From the NCBI RefSeq assembly GCF_019966535.1, contig NZ_JAIMID010000024.1:11845-63088 (forward strand): 51,244 nucleotides of DNA, read 5' to 3'. Source of the stretch: Mesobacterium pallidum. GTDB taxonomy: Bacteria > Pseudomonadota > Alphaproteobacteria > Rhodobacterales > Rhodobacteraceae. This document shows positions 1 through 7,400 of this stretch, piece after piece. The translations under genes and the position numbers were made by a program. Every line of letters starts with the position of its first letter. The first letter of the stretch is position 1. A model generated the notes under the pieces. That model was not told the origin of the DNA and did not search any database. It was given only the letters and a program-made list of their open reading frames with translations.

Positions 1-2
1 GA

Positions 3-33
3 CCCATAATGCCGATGTTCGGATTATGCCGCG
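3..33. repeat. RIT copy 1 left terminal inverted repeat
   Basis: 31 bp, perfect reverse complement of 3464-3494. Internally it is itself a near-palindrome (CATAATGCCGAT then TTCGGATTATG), which suits binding of a recombinase dimer. Confidence 0.9.
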
Positions 34-223
34 TTTTTGCTGGCGATTGCTTTTTTCGTTGGGTTCCTCGCGTTTTCAGGCTGCATAAGACGGCGGCAGA
101 GATCGTCCGTCTTTCAACCAGAGAGAGGTCGGTTTGGAAAACCGCCATGTGCACGTTTCGACAGCGCCAATCGCATCCGCCCTCTGCCATAAGCGCAACC
201 TTCAACCAGTGAAGGAAATGCTT

Positions 224-1471
224 ATGAAAAACGACGAAAAACCTGATCAGACAATCCGAACGCCGCAATATGCCGACAACCATGCGGAACGCTTCGGACG
301 TCGGATCGAAGAGGAAGGATACAGTCTCCGTTCCGTTGCCAGCTACAAGGCCACAGCCGAGGTGCTCTGGGCCGCGATGTTGAAGGCGGACCTCGGGCCC
401 GCTGACTTGACCAAAGATTGTATGGACCGACTGATGGTGCCGGTTATCGACACCGCTTCTGCGAAAGACAAAAAACATTGTCGATACCGCATCAATCGGT
501 TCTGGGACTACTTGATTGAGAACGCGGGCGCACCGCAGCGTTCTGTGCCGCCCCTCGATATGTCACCAAGGGCTGTCCTGAAACGGGAATACGAAACCTA
601 CCTCCGCGTCCAGCGTGGCCTATCCGAGGACACCATCTACCACTGCTTGCGGTTTTATGACCGCTTCCTGACTGCCAAGTTCGGTGCCGGTCTGGGCGAC
701 CTCAACACCATCAAGCCCGACGACATCACGGGGTTCATACTTTGGTTGCGAAAGGAGCAAAACGCGCCGCGTGACAAGACAGGCCCGTCGCATCTTCGCA
801 AACTCTTCCAGTTCCTGTTCTGGAGCGAAAAGACCGAGCGCAACCTGAGCAACGCCGTGCCAAAGGCGCGCCAACCCAAACCAACCGGCATTCCGCGGTA
901 TCTTGAGCCGGAAGAGGTCAATCGTCTCATCGAAGTGGTGCGCGGCCACAAGAAAACGGGTCGGCGCAACTATGCAATGCTGATGCTGATCGCCCGGCTC
1001 GGTCTTCGTGCGCCGGAAGTTACGGCAATAGAGCTGGACGACATCGATTGGCGCGCCGGCGAAATCCTGATCCGCGGCAAAAGGCAGTTGCAGGATCGGA
1101 TGCCACTGCCGGCGGAGGTTGGCGAGGCGATTGTCGATTACATCAAGAATGAGCGCCGGGGGCCGGAACGCGCGCTGTTCGTCTCGGTGAAACCGCCGTT
1201 CAAGAGGTTCAAGGACGCCCAAATCCTGCGCTGGATATTGCGGGATGCCTACGATGCGACCGGCATCAGCCCGCCGCAAGCGTATATCGGCACGCACATT
1301 CTGCGACACAGCCTGGCCACCGATATGCTGCGAAAGGGCGCTTCACTAGCCGAGATCGGGGATGTGCTGCGTCACCGATCCGCGATGACCACGACCATCT
1401 ATGCGCAATACGATGTGGATGCCCTGCGCTTGATCTCGCGCCCCTGGCCGACTTCGGGAGACGTGCAATGA
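224..1471 (+). CDS. RIT tyrosine recombinase A (copy 1)
   Basis: A 415-aa site-specific recombinase of the phage-integrase family, first gene of the RIT trio. It has a SAM-like core-binding region around residues 120-215 and a catalytic domain with Arg262 (RLGLRAPE), Lys286, His358 and Arg361 (HILRHS), His384 (LRHRS) and nucleophile Tyr393 (IYAQY). ATG 224 is chosen because GAAGGA lies 7 bp upstream; longer reading to 134 has no ribosome site. It shares ATGA with the next gene. Its expected role is strand exchange at the RIT ends together with the other two recombinases; why RIT elements need three is not known. Confidence 0.9.
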   Translation: MKNDEKPDQTIRTPQYADNHAERFGRRIEEEGYSLRSVASYKATAEVLWAAMLKADLGPADLTKDCMDRLMVPVIDTASAKDKKHCRYRINRFWDYLIENAGAPQRSVPPLDMSPRAVLKREYETYLRVQRGLSEDTIYHCLRFYDRFLTAKFGAGLGDLNTIKPDDITGFILWLRKEQNAPRDKTGPSHLRKLFQFLFWSEKTERNLSNAVPKARQPKPTGIPRYLEPEEVNRLIEVVRGHKKTGRRNYAMLMLIARLGLRAPEVTAIELDDIDWRAGEILIRGKRQLQDRMPLPAEVGEAIVDYIKNERRGPERALFVSVKPPFKRFKDAQILRWILRDAYDATGISPPQAYIGTHILRHSLATDMLRKGASLAEIGDVLRHRSAMTTTIYAQYDVDALRLISRPWPTSGDVQ

Positions 1472-2412
1472 AGACGCTATCTCAACGACTTGACGAATAC
1501 CTGGCCCTGCGGCGCTCGATGGGCTTTGATCTTTCTTTCGACGAACGTGTCCTGCGCAAGTTCACGACTTATGGCGATGAAAACGGATTCGATCGGATCT
1601 CGACGCCCTTGTTCCTTGATTGGAAAGCGAACTACGGCAGCGCGGACAACAACACATGGTCTTGCCGCCTTGGAATGGTCCGCAGGTTCGCCTACTGGCT
1701 CGCGGAACACGATGATCGGACCGAAACCCCGTCCAGTCAGCTTGTCACAGGTCGCTACCGAAGACGGGTGCCGTACATTTACACGCCCAGGCAGATTGCA
1801 GACATTGTTGCGGAGGCAGGTCGGCTGCCGTCACCCTACGGCCTCCGAGCCGCATTGTGGCAGACCCTGTTCGGTCTGATCGCGGTGACAGGCATGCGCG
1901 TGAGCGAAGCTTTGTCTCTGGATCGGCAGGACGTCGATCTGAAACGCGGCTTGCTCACGCTCAGAAACACCAAAAATGGCAAGGACCGGCAGCTTCCCAT
2001 CAACGGCGGCACCGTTGAGCGGCTTGCTCACTATGCCGGGTTGCGGGACCGGCTGGTCCCGCGTCAATCATCCCGGTTCTTCATCAAAGAGGATGGCGAA
2101 CCGGCGGGAGATTGTGGGGCACGCTACAACTTCGCGCAGGTCGGCAGAAATATCGGCCTTCGGTCACCGCAAGCCTTCAACCGCCACGGCCATGGACCGC
2201 GCATCCATGATTTGCGGCACAGTTTTGCCGTCCACACCATCCTGGACTGGTTCCGCGATGGCCGGGACATCGAGGCCGAAATGTACAAGCTCAGCACCTA
2301 TCTCGGCCATTCTGAGCCAAAGCACACATTCTGGTACATCGAGGCCGTGCCAGAATTGATGCAACTCGCTGCCGCGCGGGCTGAACAGCAGGTTCTGGAG
2401 GGCGCATCATGA
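1468..2412 (+). CDS. RIT tyrosine recombinase B (copy 1)
   Basis: A 314-aa phage-integrase-family recombinase, middle gene of the trio. The catalytic set is visible: Arg144 (TGMRVSEA), His247 and Arg250 (IHDLRHS), His281 (YLGHSE) and Tyr290 (FWYIEA). The N-terminal 110 residues form the core-binding domain. It overlaps the genes on both sides by 4 bp (ATGA), implying translational coupling. An insertion-like stretch of about 10 residues between the HxxR and the second His (DWFRDGRDIEAE) distinguishes it from A and C. Confidence 0.9.
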   Translation: MKTLSQRLDEYLALRRSMGFDLSFDERVLRKFTTYGDENGFDRISTPLFLDWKANYGSADNNTWSCRLGMVRRFAYWLAEHDDRTETPSSQLVTGRYRRRVPYIYTPRQIADIVAEAGRLPSPYGLRAALWQTLFGLIAVTGMRVSEALSLDRQDVDLKRGLLTLRNTKNGKDRQLPINGGTVERLAHYAGLRDRLVPRQSSRFFIKEDGEPAGDCGARYNFAQVGRNIGLRSPQAFNRHGHGPRIHDLRHSFAVHTILDWFRDGRDIEAEMYKLSTYLGHSEPKHTFWYIEAVPELMQLAAARAEQQVLEGAS

Positions 2413-3407
2413 TCGCGACCTATCCCTTGCCCGTCTATGTGCAGCGGTTCTTCACCGAGCGGCTGTTAACCCAGATGCAGGCCAGCCCAAACACGATTGC
2501 CAGCTATCGCGACACCTTCCGGCTCTTGCTGAGATACGCCGAGGCGCAAACCAGGCTGCCGCCGACTGAGCTACATGTGGCTCATATTGACGCCGACATC
2601 ATCGGGCAGTTCTTGACCTTCTGCGAGGAGAAACGCGGCAACAGCGCGCGAAGCCGAAACACGCGCCTCGCGGCCATTCGCTCGTTCTTCAAATATGTCG
2701 CGGGCTGTGAACCCCAGTTGCTGCATCATTGCCAGAAGGTGCTGGCGATGCCCTCCAAGCGGCACGAAAAACGTGTCGTGGACTTCCTGACCCGTGACGA
2801 AATGGAGGCCCTGCTGAAGGCGCCCGACCAATCGACCTGGTTTGGGCGGCGAGATCGGGTCCTGCTCCTCACAATGATCCAAACCGGCCTGCGTGTATCG
2901 GAGCTGATCGGCCTGCGCGTCAGGGATGTTGAACTCGGCACGGGGCCGCACCTGAGGTGCATGGGCAAAGGCCGCAAGGAACGCGCGACGCCACTTCGGG
3001 CAGATAGTCGGGATGCTGTGAAAGCCTGGCTTGCCCAGATTGACGCCGAACCCAACGATCCCCTGTTCGCGACAATCCGCAGAACGCCTTTGAGCCGCGA
3101 TGCGGTTGAACGGATCGTTCGGAAACACGCGGCCGCGGCCGCCTCGACCAGTTCGACGTTCAGATTGAAACGCGTCACGCCGCATGTCTTGCGCCATACC
3201 GCCGCAATGCAGCTTCTGCAGAGCGGTGTTGACCGAACGATCATTGCGCTCTGGCTGGGCCATGAGTCGGTCGAGACGACACAGGTCTACATCCATGCCG
3301 ATATCGAACTGAAGGAAAGAGCGATGGCGCTGACAAAGCCGGTCGACGGCACGGGCGGACGGTATCGACCGGGCGACGAACTGCTGGCATTCTTGGAGGC
3401 GCTCTGA
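2409..3407 (+). CDS. RIT tyrosine recombinase C (copy 1)
   Basis: A 332-aa XerC/D-like tyrosine recombinase, last gene of the trio. It has an N-terminal core-binding domain (residues 5-105) and a catalytic domain with Arg162 (TGLRVSEL), Lys187 (GKGRK), His259 and Arg262 (HVLRHT), His285 (WLGHES) and Tyr294 (VYIHAD). All active-site residues are present, so the element may be functional. About 56 bp separate its stop from the right inverted repeat. Confidence 0.92.
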   Translation: MIATYPLPVYVQRFFTERLLTQMQASPNTIASYRDTFRLLLRYAEAQTRLPPTELHVAHIDADIIGQFLTFCEEKRGNSARSRNTRLAAIRSFFKYVAGCEPQLLHHCQKVLAMPSKRHEKRVVDFLTRDEMEALLKAPDQSTWFGRRDRVLLLTMIQTGLRVSELIGLRVRDVELGTGPHLRCMGKGRKERATPLRADSRDAVKAWLAQIDAEPNDPLFATIRRTPLSRDAVERIVRKHAAAAASTSSTFRLKRVTPHVLRHTAAMQLLQSGVDRTIIALWLGHESVETTQVYIHADIELKERAMALTKPVDGTGGRYRPGDELLAFLEAL

Positions 3408-3463
3408 ACTATGCCGACACGCCGCGCCGGTCTTCCCACAGCGCAACAGGTTGTGCGGATCGG

Positions 3464-3494
3464 CGCGGCATAATCCGAACATCGGCATTATGGG
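3464..3494. repeat. RIT copy 1 right terminal inverted repeat
   Basis: Perfect 31-bp inverted match to 3-33. Outward of it in this copy lies a second palindrome (3497-3516) that copy 2 lacks on its right side. Confidence 0.9.
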
Positions 3495-3496
3495 CC

Positions 3497-3516
3497 TTAT
3501 GCCGACATCGGCATAA
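3497..3516. repeat. Extra palindrome between RIT right end and ardC1
   Basis: Perfect 9-bp arms TTATGCCGA / TCGGCATAA around CA, related in sequence to the terminal inverted repeat. It sits between the RIT inverted repeat and the first recognisable ardC codon (3521). It may be the true element end or a junction product of integration. Confidence 0.7.
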
Positions 3517-3520
3517 CGCC

Positions 3521-3802
3521 CACTGGACAGGGGCGGCAAAGCGGCTGGACCGTCTGGGCCGGTTCAATGATCGCAAGGCCTACGCGTTTGAGGAGCTGGT
3601 CGCGGAAATCGGAAACTGCATGCTTTGCGCGCAGATTGGCGTGGAGCCTGAATTCGACCAGAGCGCGGCCTATGTCGGAGGCTGGCTTGAGGCGATGAAG
3701 GAAGACAGCCGCACGATATTCCGGGCCGCATCCGAGGCGCAGAAGGCCGTGGACTACATCATGGCCCGCACCGCGCAGGCTGACCGGATGGCCGCCGAGT
3801 AA
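3521..3802 (+). pseudogene. ardC1 3' fragment (antirestriction/zincin-like protein)
   Basis: Codes for 93 residues beginning HWTGAAKRLDR, followed by an EELVAEIG block and a C-terminal helix region. In ArdC-type proteins these follow directly after the HExxH motif. The gene has no start here; its N-terminal 202 codons are at 28735-29340 on the same strand, and both parts break at the His codon ending HELTH. Joined, they would give an ArdC-like protein of about 295 aa, normal for the family. ArdC proteins are plasmid antirestriction proteins with an ssDNA-binding N-domain and a zincin-like C-domain. The reading frame is open to the RIT boundary. Confidence 0.88.
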
Positions 3803-3827
3803 CAACCCGCCCCGTCGAACGATCAAG

Positions 3828-3854
3828 GCCCCCGTCATCAGGCGGGGGCTTTTT
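3828..3854 (+). terminator. Rho-independent terminator after ardC1
   Basis: Stem GCCCCCG / CGGGGGC with an 8-nt loop followed by TTTTT, 26 bp after the ardC1 stop. It still marks the end of the original ardC1 transcript. Confidence 0.85.
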
Positions 3855-3992
3855 GCGTTGAGGTATGATCCTGGCCGTGGACGGTTTCAGAGTGACCTGT
3901 CGGCGGGCAACCTGAAGGCCACCCGTCGACAGGCCCGGCGCTTCGCGCGGATGGGCATTTCATGCCCGGACATCTGAATTCATCTAAGTAAT

Positions 3993-4007
3993 TTGTCGTA
4001 TCGACAA
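3993..4007. promoter_or_regulatory. Dyad TTGTCG-TAT-CGACAA
   Basis: Perfect 6-bp arms in an AT-rich stretch upstream of the structured leader of the retron-like operon. It is a candidate operator for the XRE regulator encoded downstream; the binding is inferred. Confidence 0.4.
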
Positions 4008-4078
4008 AATCGCCTCGGAGAAGCGCTATTAAGCACGGGGGCAGACAGCCTCCACCCTGAAACAAGGTATAATAAAAA

Positions 4079-4360
4079 ATCGCCTGTAGCGATCTTGTAT
4101 CGCAGGATGGACATCCTATCTATGTCTCATCGGTATGCCGGGCTTCGGTCCGGTTCGGAATAAAATCGCTGTACTCAGGGTCGGTTCACCGATCCGTGGA
4201 GGGGTCCGTCCCCTCTGACGCCTACCCCCCAAGCGGCCCCTGTGGCGGCGGCGGGGCGGCGGCCCCCCGGGCGACCCCGGGGGGCCAGCATAAGGGATAA
4301 GGACGGTCTCTCCGTTCCTCGCGCTGGTGGCGACACCCTTCCGCAATCCTGCGGCAGGGC
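4079..4360 (+). ncRNA. Candidate retron msr-msd RNA (structured leader)
   Basis: A gene-free stretch packed with hairpins: 4079-4093 (ATCGC/GCGAT), 4104-4117 (AGGATG/CATCCT), 4181-4192, 4199-4215 (GAGGGG/CCCCTC), an 11-bp perfect GC stem with 4-nt loop at 4261-4286, 4300-4319 and 4341-4354. CGCAGGAT at 4101-4108 pairs with ATCCTGCG at 4346-4353 and could be the a1/a2 repeat that encloses retron RNAs. A consensus -10 box TATAAT lies at 4068-4073. The position upstream of a retron-type RT fits, but no RNA or branch guanosine is demonstrated. Confidence 0.45.
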
Positions 4361-4379
4361 CAGCAGAGGAGGCCATAAC

Positions 4380-4547
4380 ATGGCTTACGACACCGACGAG
4401 ATCAGCCAGCGTGGGACACGCGAGACAAAACGGAAGCGCAAGCCGACGTGGACATCTCGCCTGTTAAAGGGCGCATTCTGGGTAGCCTGGGGGATGGGGA
4501 AATTCTTTGACCTCATCGAATGGCTTTCCCGGTTGTCCGGCGACTAA
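4380..4547 (+). CDS. Small basic protein upstream of retron-like operon
   Basis: A 55-aa product with an acidic start, a very basic stretch (TKRKRKPTW) and an amphipathic or weakly hydrophobic C-terminal half rich in Trp and Phe. ATG 4380 has a good GAGGAGG 7 bp upstream. It lies between the structured leader and the XRE gene, 45 bp before the latter. I do not recognise the family. It could be a small component of the retron-like system or an unrelated peptide. Confidence 0.5.
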   Translation: MAYDTDEISQRGTRETKRKRKPTWTSRLLKGAFWVAWGMGKFFDLIEWLSRLSGD

Positions 4548-4564
4548 CCGCGCGACCCTTAATG

Positions 4565-4579
4565 TTCGCATTTAGCGAA
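4565..4579. promoter_or_regulatory. Dyad TTCGC-ATTTA-GCGAA before XRE gene
   Basis: Perfect 5-bp arms ending two bases before the GGAGG ribosome site of the XRE gene. The position suits autorepression by that regulator; this is inference. Confidence 0.4.
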
Positions 4580-4592
4580 AGGAGGACCGAGA

Positions 4593-4898
4593 ATGCTAGG
4601 TGAAGCACTGAGATTGATCCGGGTCTTCCATGACCTGAAACAGAACGAATTGGCGGAACGTCTCGACATTTCCCAATCGCACCTTTCTGATATCGAACGA
4701 TGCCGGAAGGCACCGAGCCAAGAAATCGTTGCAAGATATGCCGAAGAGTTCGATCTTCCTGTCAGCTCGATCTGGTTTTTCGATGAGAAACTGACAGAGG
4801 GTATGACGCCAGGCGCAATAGAAAAGGCGCGCGGGGTCGTCGCGGACAAGATTCTCGATTTTCTGCGAATGATCGAACGGAAGCGAGCGACATCATGA
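4593..4898 (+). CDS. XRE-family HTH protein of retron-like operon
   Basis: A 101-aa helix-turn-helix protein. The Cro/C1-type HTH spans about residues 4-60 (LKQNELAERLDISQSHLSDIE is the recognition region), followed by an amphipathic tail. GGAGG sits 7 bp before ATG 4593. Its stop overlaps the RT start (ATGA), so the two are translationally coupled. HTH proteins encoded with retron RTs are known; they may repress the operon or bind the retron complex. Which role applies here cannot be read from sequence. Confidence 0.88.
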   Translation: MLGEALRLIRVFHDLKQNELAERLDISQSHLSDIERCRKAPSQEIVARYAEEFDLPVSSIWFFDEKLTEGMTPGAIEKARGVVADKILDFLRMIERKRATS

Positions 4899-5785
4899 CG
4901 AAGCGCCGCGACAAGTCCTATGCCCTCGATCAATGTGCTCTCTACCGATGCAACACACGTAAGAAACTGTTCAAGCTGTTGCAGACCAGTCCCGAGAAGT
5001 TTGCCGAGTTGAAGGCTGCACCCGATCTCTACAAGCCTCTACGCAAGAAGAAAAAAGACGGAACGTTCCGTCCTGTCCTTGCGCCACGGGGCGATCTGAA
5101 GCGTATCCAAAGGCGTATCGGAGAGCTGCTGCTACGGGTAAAAACCCCTGACTACCTGATGTCGCCTGTGCGTGGCCGTTCGAACATCGACAATGCTGCA
5201 CGGCATCGCGGGGCAGCGGCGTTTCATCTTCTCGACATCGAGGATTTTTACCCGAGCTGCACGGCCAGCAAGGTAGCATGGTTCTTCGGCAAGTGTCTCG
5301 GGTGCCCTCCCGACGTCGTGAAGGTCCTTCTCGATCTCACAACGCTAAATGGGGTTCTTCCTGCCGGAAGCCCGGCCAGTCCATCGCTGGCCTTCTGGGC
5401 CTACGCTGACATGTGGGACGAGATCGATCAGCTGACCCGTGATGCCGAATGTCAGGTTAGCGTGTATGTCGATGACATAACGGTTTCTGGGCAAAGCGTT
5501 CCTGGTGTGCTGGTCCATGCGATCAAGGAGCGGCTTGCGCACCATGGTCACAGCTTCAAGGCCTCGAAAGAAATCGGTCAGATTAATGCGCCGGTCGTCG
5601 TCACGGGGGTCGTGGTGCGGGATCGAACGCTTCTCATGCCAAACGTCCAACACCTGGAGCGTCATAAGCTGAGGGCAGAGGTCGTGAAACTTCCTGAAGG
5701 ATACGAGAAGGCTCAGAAGATGGCCTCTCTCATGGGGCGTGAAGGTACCGAGCGGCAAATCCTGGCGCGCAACGAGGTTCACTGA
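4895..5785 (+). CDS. Retron-type reverse transcriptase
   Basis: A 296-aa RT. It shows the retron hallmarks NAxxH (NAARH, 100-104) and VTG (236-238), motif A LLDIEDFYPS (112-121), motif B LPAGSPASPSL (155-165) and catalytic YVDD (191-194). The length is normal for a stand-alone retron RT, with no maturase, HNH or primase domain. That argues against a group II intron or DGR. Retron RTs copy the msd part of a linked RNA into msDNA, which with an effector forms an antiphage complex. It is coupled to the XRE gene and lies 20 bp before the TIR gene. The product is a cytosolic ribonucleoprotein component. Confidence 0.92.
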   Translation: MTKRRDKSYALDQCALYRCNTRKKLFKLLQTSPEKFAELKAAPDLYKPLRKKKKDGTFRPVLAPRGDLKRIQRRIGELLLRVKTPDYLMSPVRGRSNIDNAARHRGAAAFHLLDIEDFYPSCTASKVAWFFGKCLGCPPDVVKVLLDLTTLNGVLPAGSPASPSLAFWAYADMWDEIDQLTRDAECQVSVYVDDITVSGQSVPGVLVHAIKERLAHHGHSFKASKEIGQINAPVVVTGVVVRDRTLLMPNVQHLERHKLRAEVVKLPEGYEKAQKMASLMGREGTERQILARNEVH

Positions 5786-5805
5786 TTTTCAATGATGGAT
5801 TGTAC

Positions 5806-6747
5806 ATGACGACTGTTTTCTTTTCTTACTGCCATGCTGATGAAGCTCTGCGCGACCAGCTGGAACGCCAGCTCAAAATTCTCCAGCGTCAGGGTTTGAT
5901 CGAGACGTGGCATGATCGCCGCATTGAGGCCGGACAGGAGTTCGCGGGTGAGATCGACGCGCACATTGAGGCGGATGAAATCATCCTGCTACTGGTAAGC
6001 CCGGATTTTCTGAACTCCGACTATTGCTACGAGGTGGAGATGACCCGTGCGCTGGAGCGGCACAATGCCGGAGAGGCGATTGTCATTCCGGTGATTTTGC
6101 GCGACTGCTTGTGGAAGGGTGCGCCTTTCGGCAAAATACTTGGCGTTCCGACAGACGGACGCCCTGTCACGCAATGGCCGGATATCGACCATGCATTTCG
6201 ATTGGTTGCGGAAGCCGTTCAGGCGGCAGCAAAGCGCGTAGGTAGCCCGCAGGCGGCCAAGAGGTCGCCATCGCTGCCCGTCAACGGATCGGAACCGGAT
6301 CAAGTGATCCGGTCAAGCAACCTGCGGGTGGCCAAGACGTTCACGGACCGTGATCATGATGCTTTCCAGACCGAGGCCTTCGATTACATGGCGAAGTACT
6401 TCGAGAACTCCTTGTCGGAACTGTCCTCGCGTAACGCGGAGGTCGACGGCACATTCCGCAGGCTCGACGCAAACCGGTTCAGTGCTGTCGTCTACCGCGA
6501 TGGTCGGGCATTGAGCCGGTGTACGGTGTTTATGGGTGGTCAGCATTTTGGAGGAATCGCCTACAGCACGACCGAGAACGCTGCAACGAACGGTTTCAAC
6601 GAGAACCTGACCGTAGAAGCTGACGAGCAAACCTTGTTTTTGCGAAGCATGGGGATGGCGCATTTTGGCCAAAACAAGGACCAGAAGTTGACGTTTGAGG
6701 GCGCGGCGGAAACTTACTGGCAGATGTTCATCAAACCACTTCAGTGA
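5806..6747 (+). CDS. TIR-domain effector of retron-like operon
   Basis: A 313-aa protein. The N-terminal TIR domain (residues 1-145) has FFSYCHADE (5-13), SPDFLNSDYC (65-74) and a Glu (E76 or E78) placed as the NADase glutamate. A linker around 148-170 leads to an unrecognised alpha/beta C-terminal domain (about 172-313). ATG 5806 is preferred over TTG 5800. TIR effectors in bacterial defence hydrolyse NAD+ or make cyclic ADP-ribose signals, causing abortive infection. TIR genes linked to retron RTs have been reported as antiphage systems, so here it is probably the toxic arm held in check by RT-msDNA. Confidence 0.85.
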   Translation: MTTVFFSYCHADEALRDQLERQLKILQRQGLIETWHDRRIEAGQEFAGEIDAHIEADEIILLLVSPDFLNSDYCYEVEMTRALERHNAGEAIVIPVILRDCLWKGAPFGKILGVPTDGRPVTQWPDIDHAFRLVAEAVQAAAKRVGSPQAAKRSPSLPVNGSEPDQVIRSSNLRVAKTFTDRDHDAFQTEAFDYMAKYFENSLSELSSRNAEVDGTFRRLDANRFSAVVYRDGRALSRCTVFMGGQHFGGIAYSTTENAATNGFNENLTVEADEQTLFLRSMGMAHFGQNKDQKLTFEGAAETYWQMFIKPLQ

Positions 6748-6796
6748 CTGCTCCGCCTACGAATGTGCCGGGTTTCTTCTTTTCGCGAGGTTTCTA

Positions 6797-7303
6797 TCAA
6801 AGCTGCGAAACCTGCTTAGAGGGGTGGCGGAAGATCACGGGAGCGAGGCCTGTCTCGGGATCGTTCTCGTTGAGGACGATTTTCCAGGACCTGAATACTG
6901 CTTCAATGGGTGACCTATTAGAAACGGTGCCGGTCAGTGGAAAGTTGACCTTGCTCTTCATGGGGCCTCGAGGCTGAGCCGCGCACAGGCCATAGACGCC
7001 GTTCCACATGACGATGTCGCCAATTTCAGGTGAGGCATAGCCTCCCATTTGGATATCGCCAGTTGGGTCGATCACCAGCTTCCAGTCTTGGCCATAGGAA
7101 AGGCAAAGGTTGGGCTTGTGCTCCATATAGTAAATGCTGAACAGGTCGCCATCTTGGTCATGCATTGTAGCGAAACCAAGGTCCTCATCGAGTTTGACAA
7201 CAAGCATGGCTAATTCAGCCCCTCTGCCAAAGTTGCAGAGACCGATTTCTCCCACTTCGAAGTCGGCCATGGGCTTGAGAATTGCTGTAAATAGAACTTC
7301 CAT
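6797..7303 (-). CDS. Hypothetical protein next to restriction operon
   Basis: A 168-aa soluble protein with no signal peptide or membrane segment; I do not recognise the family. It is rich in short beta-prone segments and Gly/Asp turns. ATG 7303 has AGG about 10 bp upstream, and the longer reading to 7342 adds 13 unlikely residues. It converges with the TIR gene and follows the helicase gene on the same strand after about 100 bp, so it could be the last gene of the restriction-modification transcript. Confidence 0.6.
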   Translation of the reverse strand: MEVLFTAILKPMADFEVGEIGLCNFGRGAELAMLVVKLDEDLGFATMHDQDGDLFSIYYMEHKPNLCLSYGQDWKLVIDPTGDIQMGGYASPEIGDIVMWNGVYGLCAAQPRGPMKSKVNFPLTGTVSNRSPIEAVFRSWKIVLNENDPETGLAPVIFRHPSKQVSQL

Positions 7304-7400
7304 AAGATCACCTAAACTGGCTGCATGTATGCAGCATTCCACACCCTGACATTAAGCCGATGATGGGTTCGCAAAAATAAAGACGTGACGACTATGCCCG

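Larger units (their letters stand above)
1..3496 (+). mobile_element. RIT element, copy 1 (three tyrosine recombinases)
   Basis: Three consecutive tyrosine recombinase genes overlap by 4 bp each and are enclosed by 31-bp perfect terminal inverted repeats (3-33 and 3464-3494). This is the organisation of Recombinase-In-Trio (RIT) elements. The same DNA recurs at 29334-32829 with all encoded proteins identical. The right flank is the 3' part of an ardC-like gene whose 5' part lies left of copy 2. The left flank is outside the window, because the first base of the window coincides with the first base shared by the two copies. Confidence 0.92.

Noticed and set aside
4895..5785. RT as part of a group II intron or diversity-generating retroelement
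   Set aside because: No maturase or HNH domain, no template/variable repeat seen, and the retron NAxxH and VTG motifs are present.
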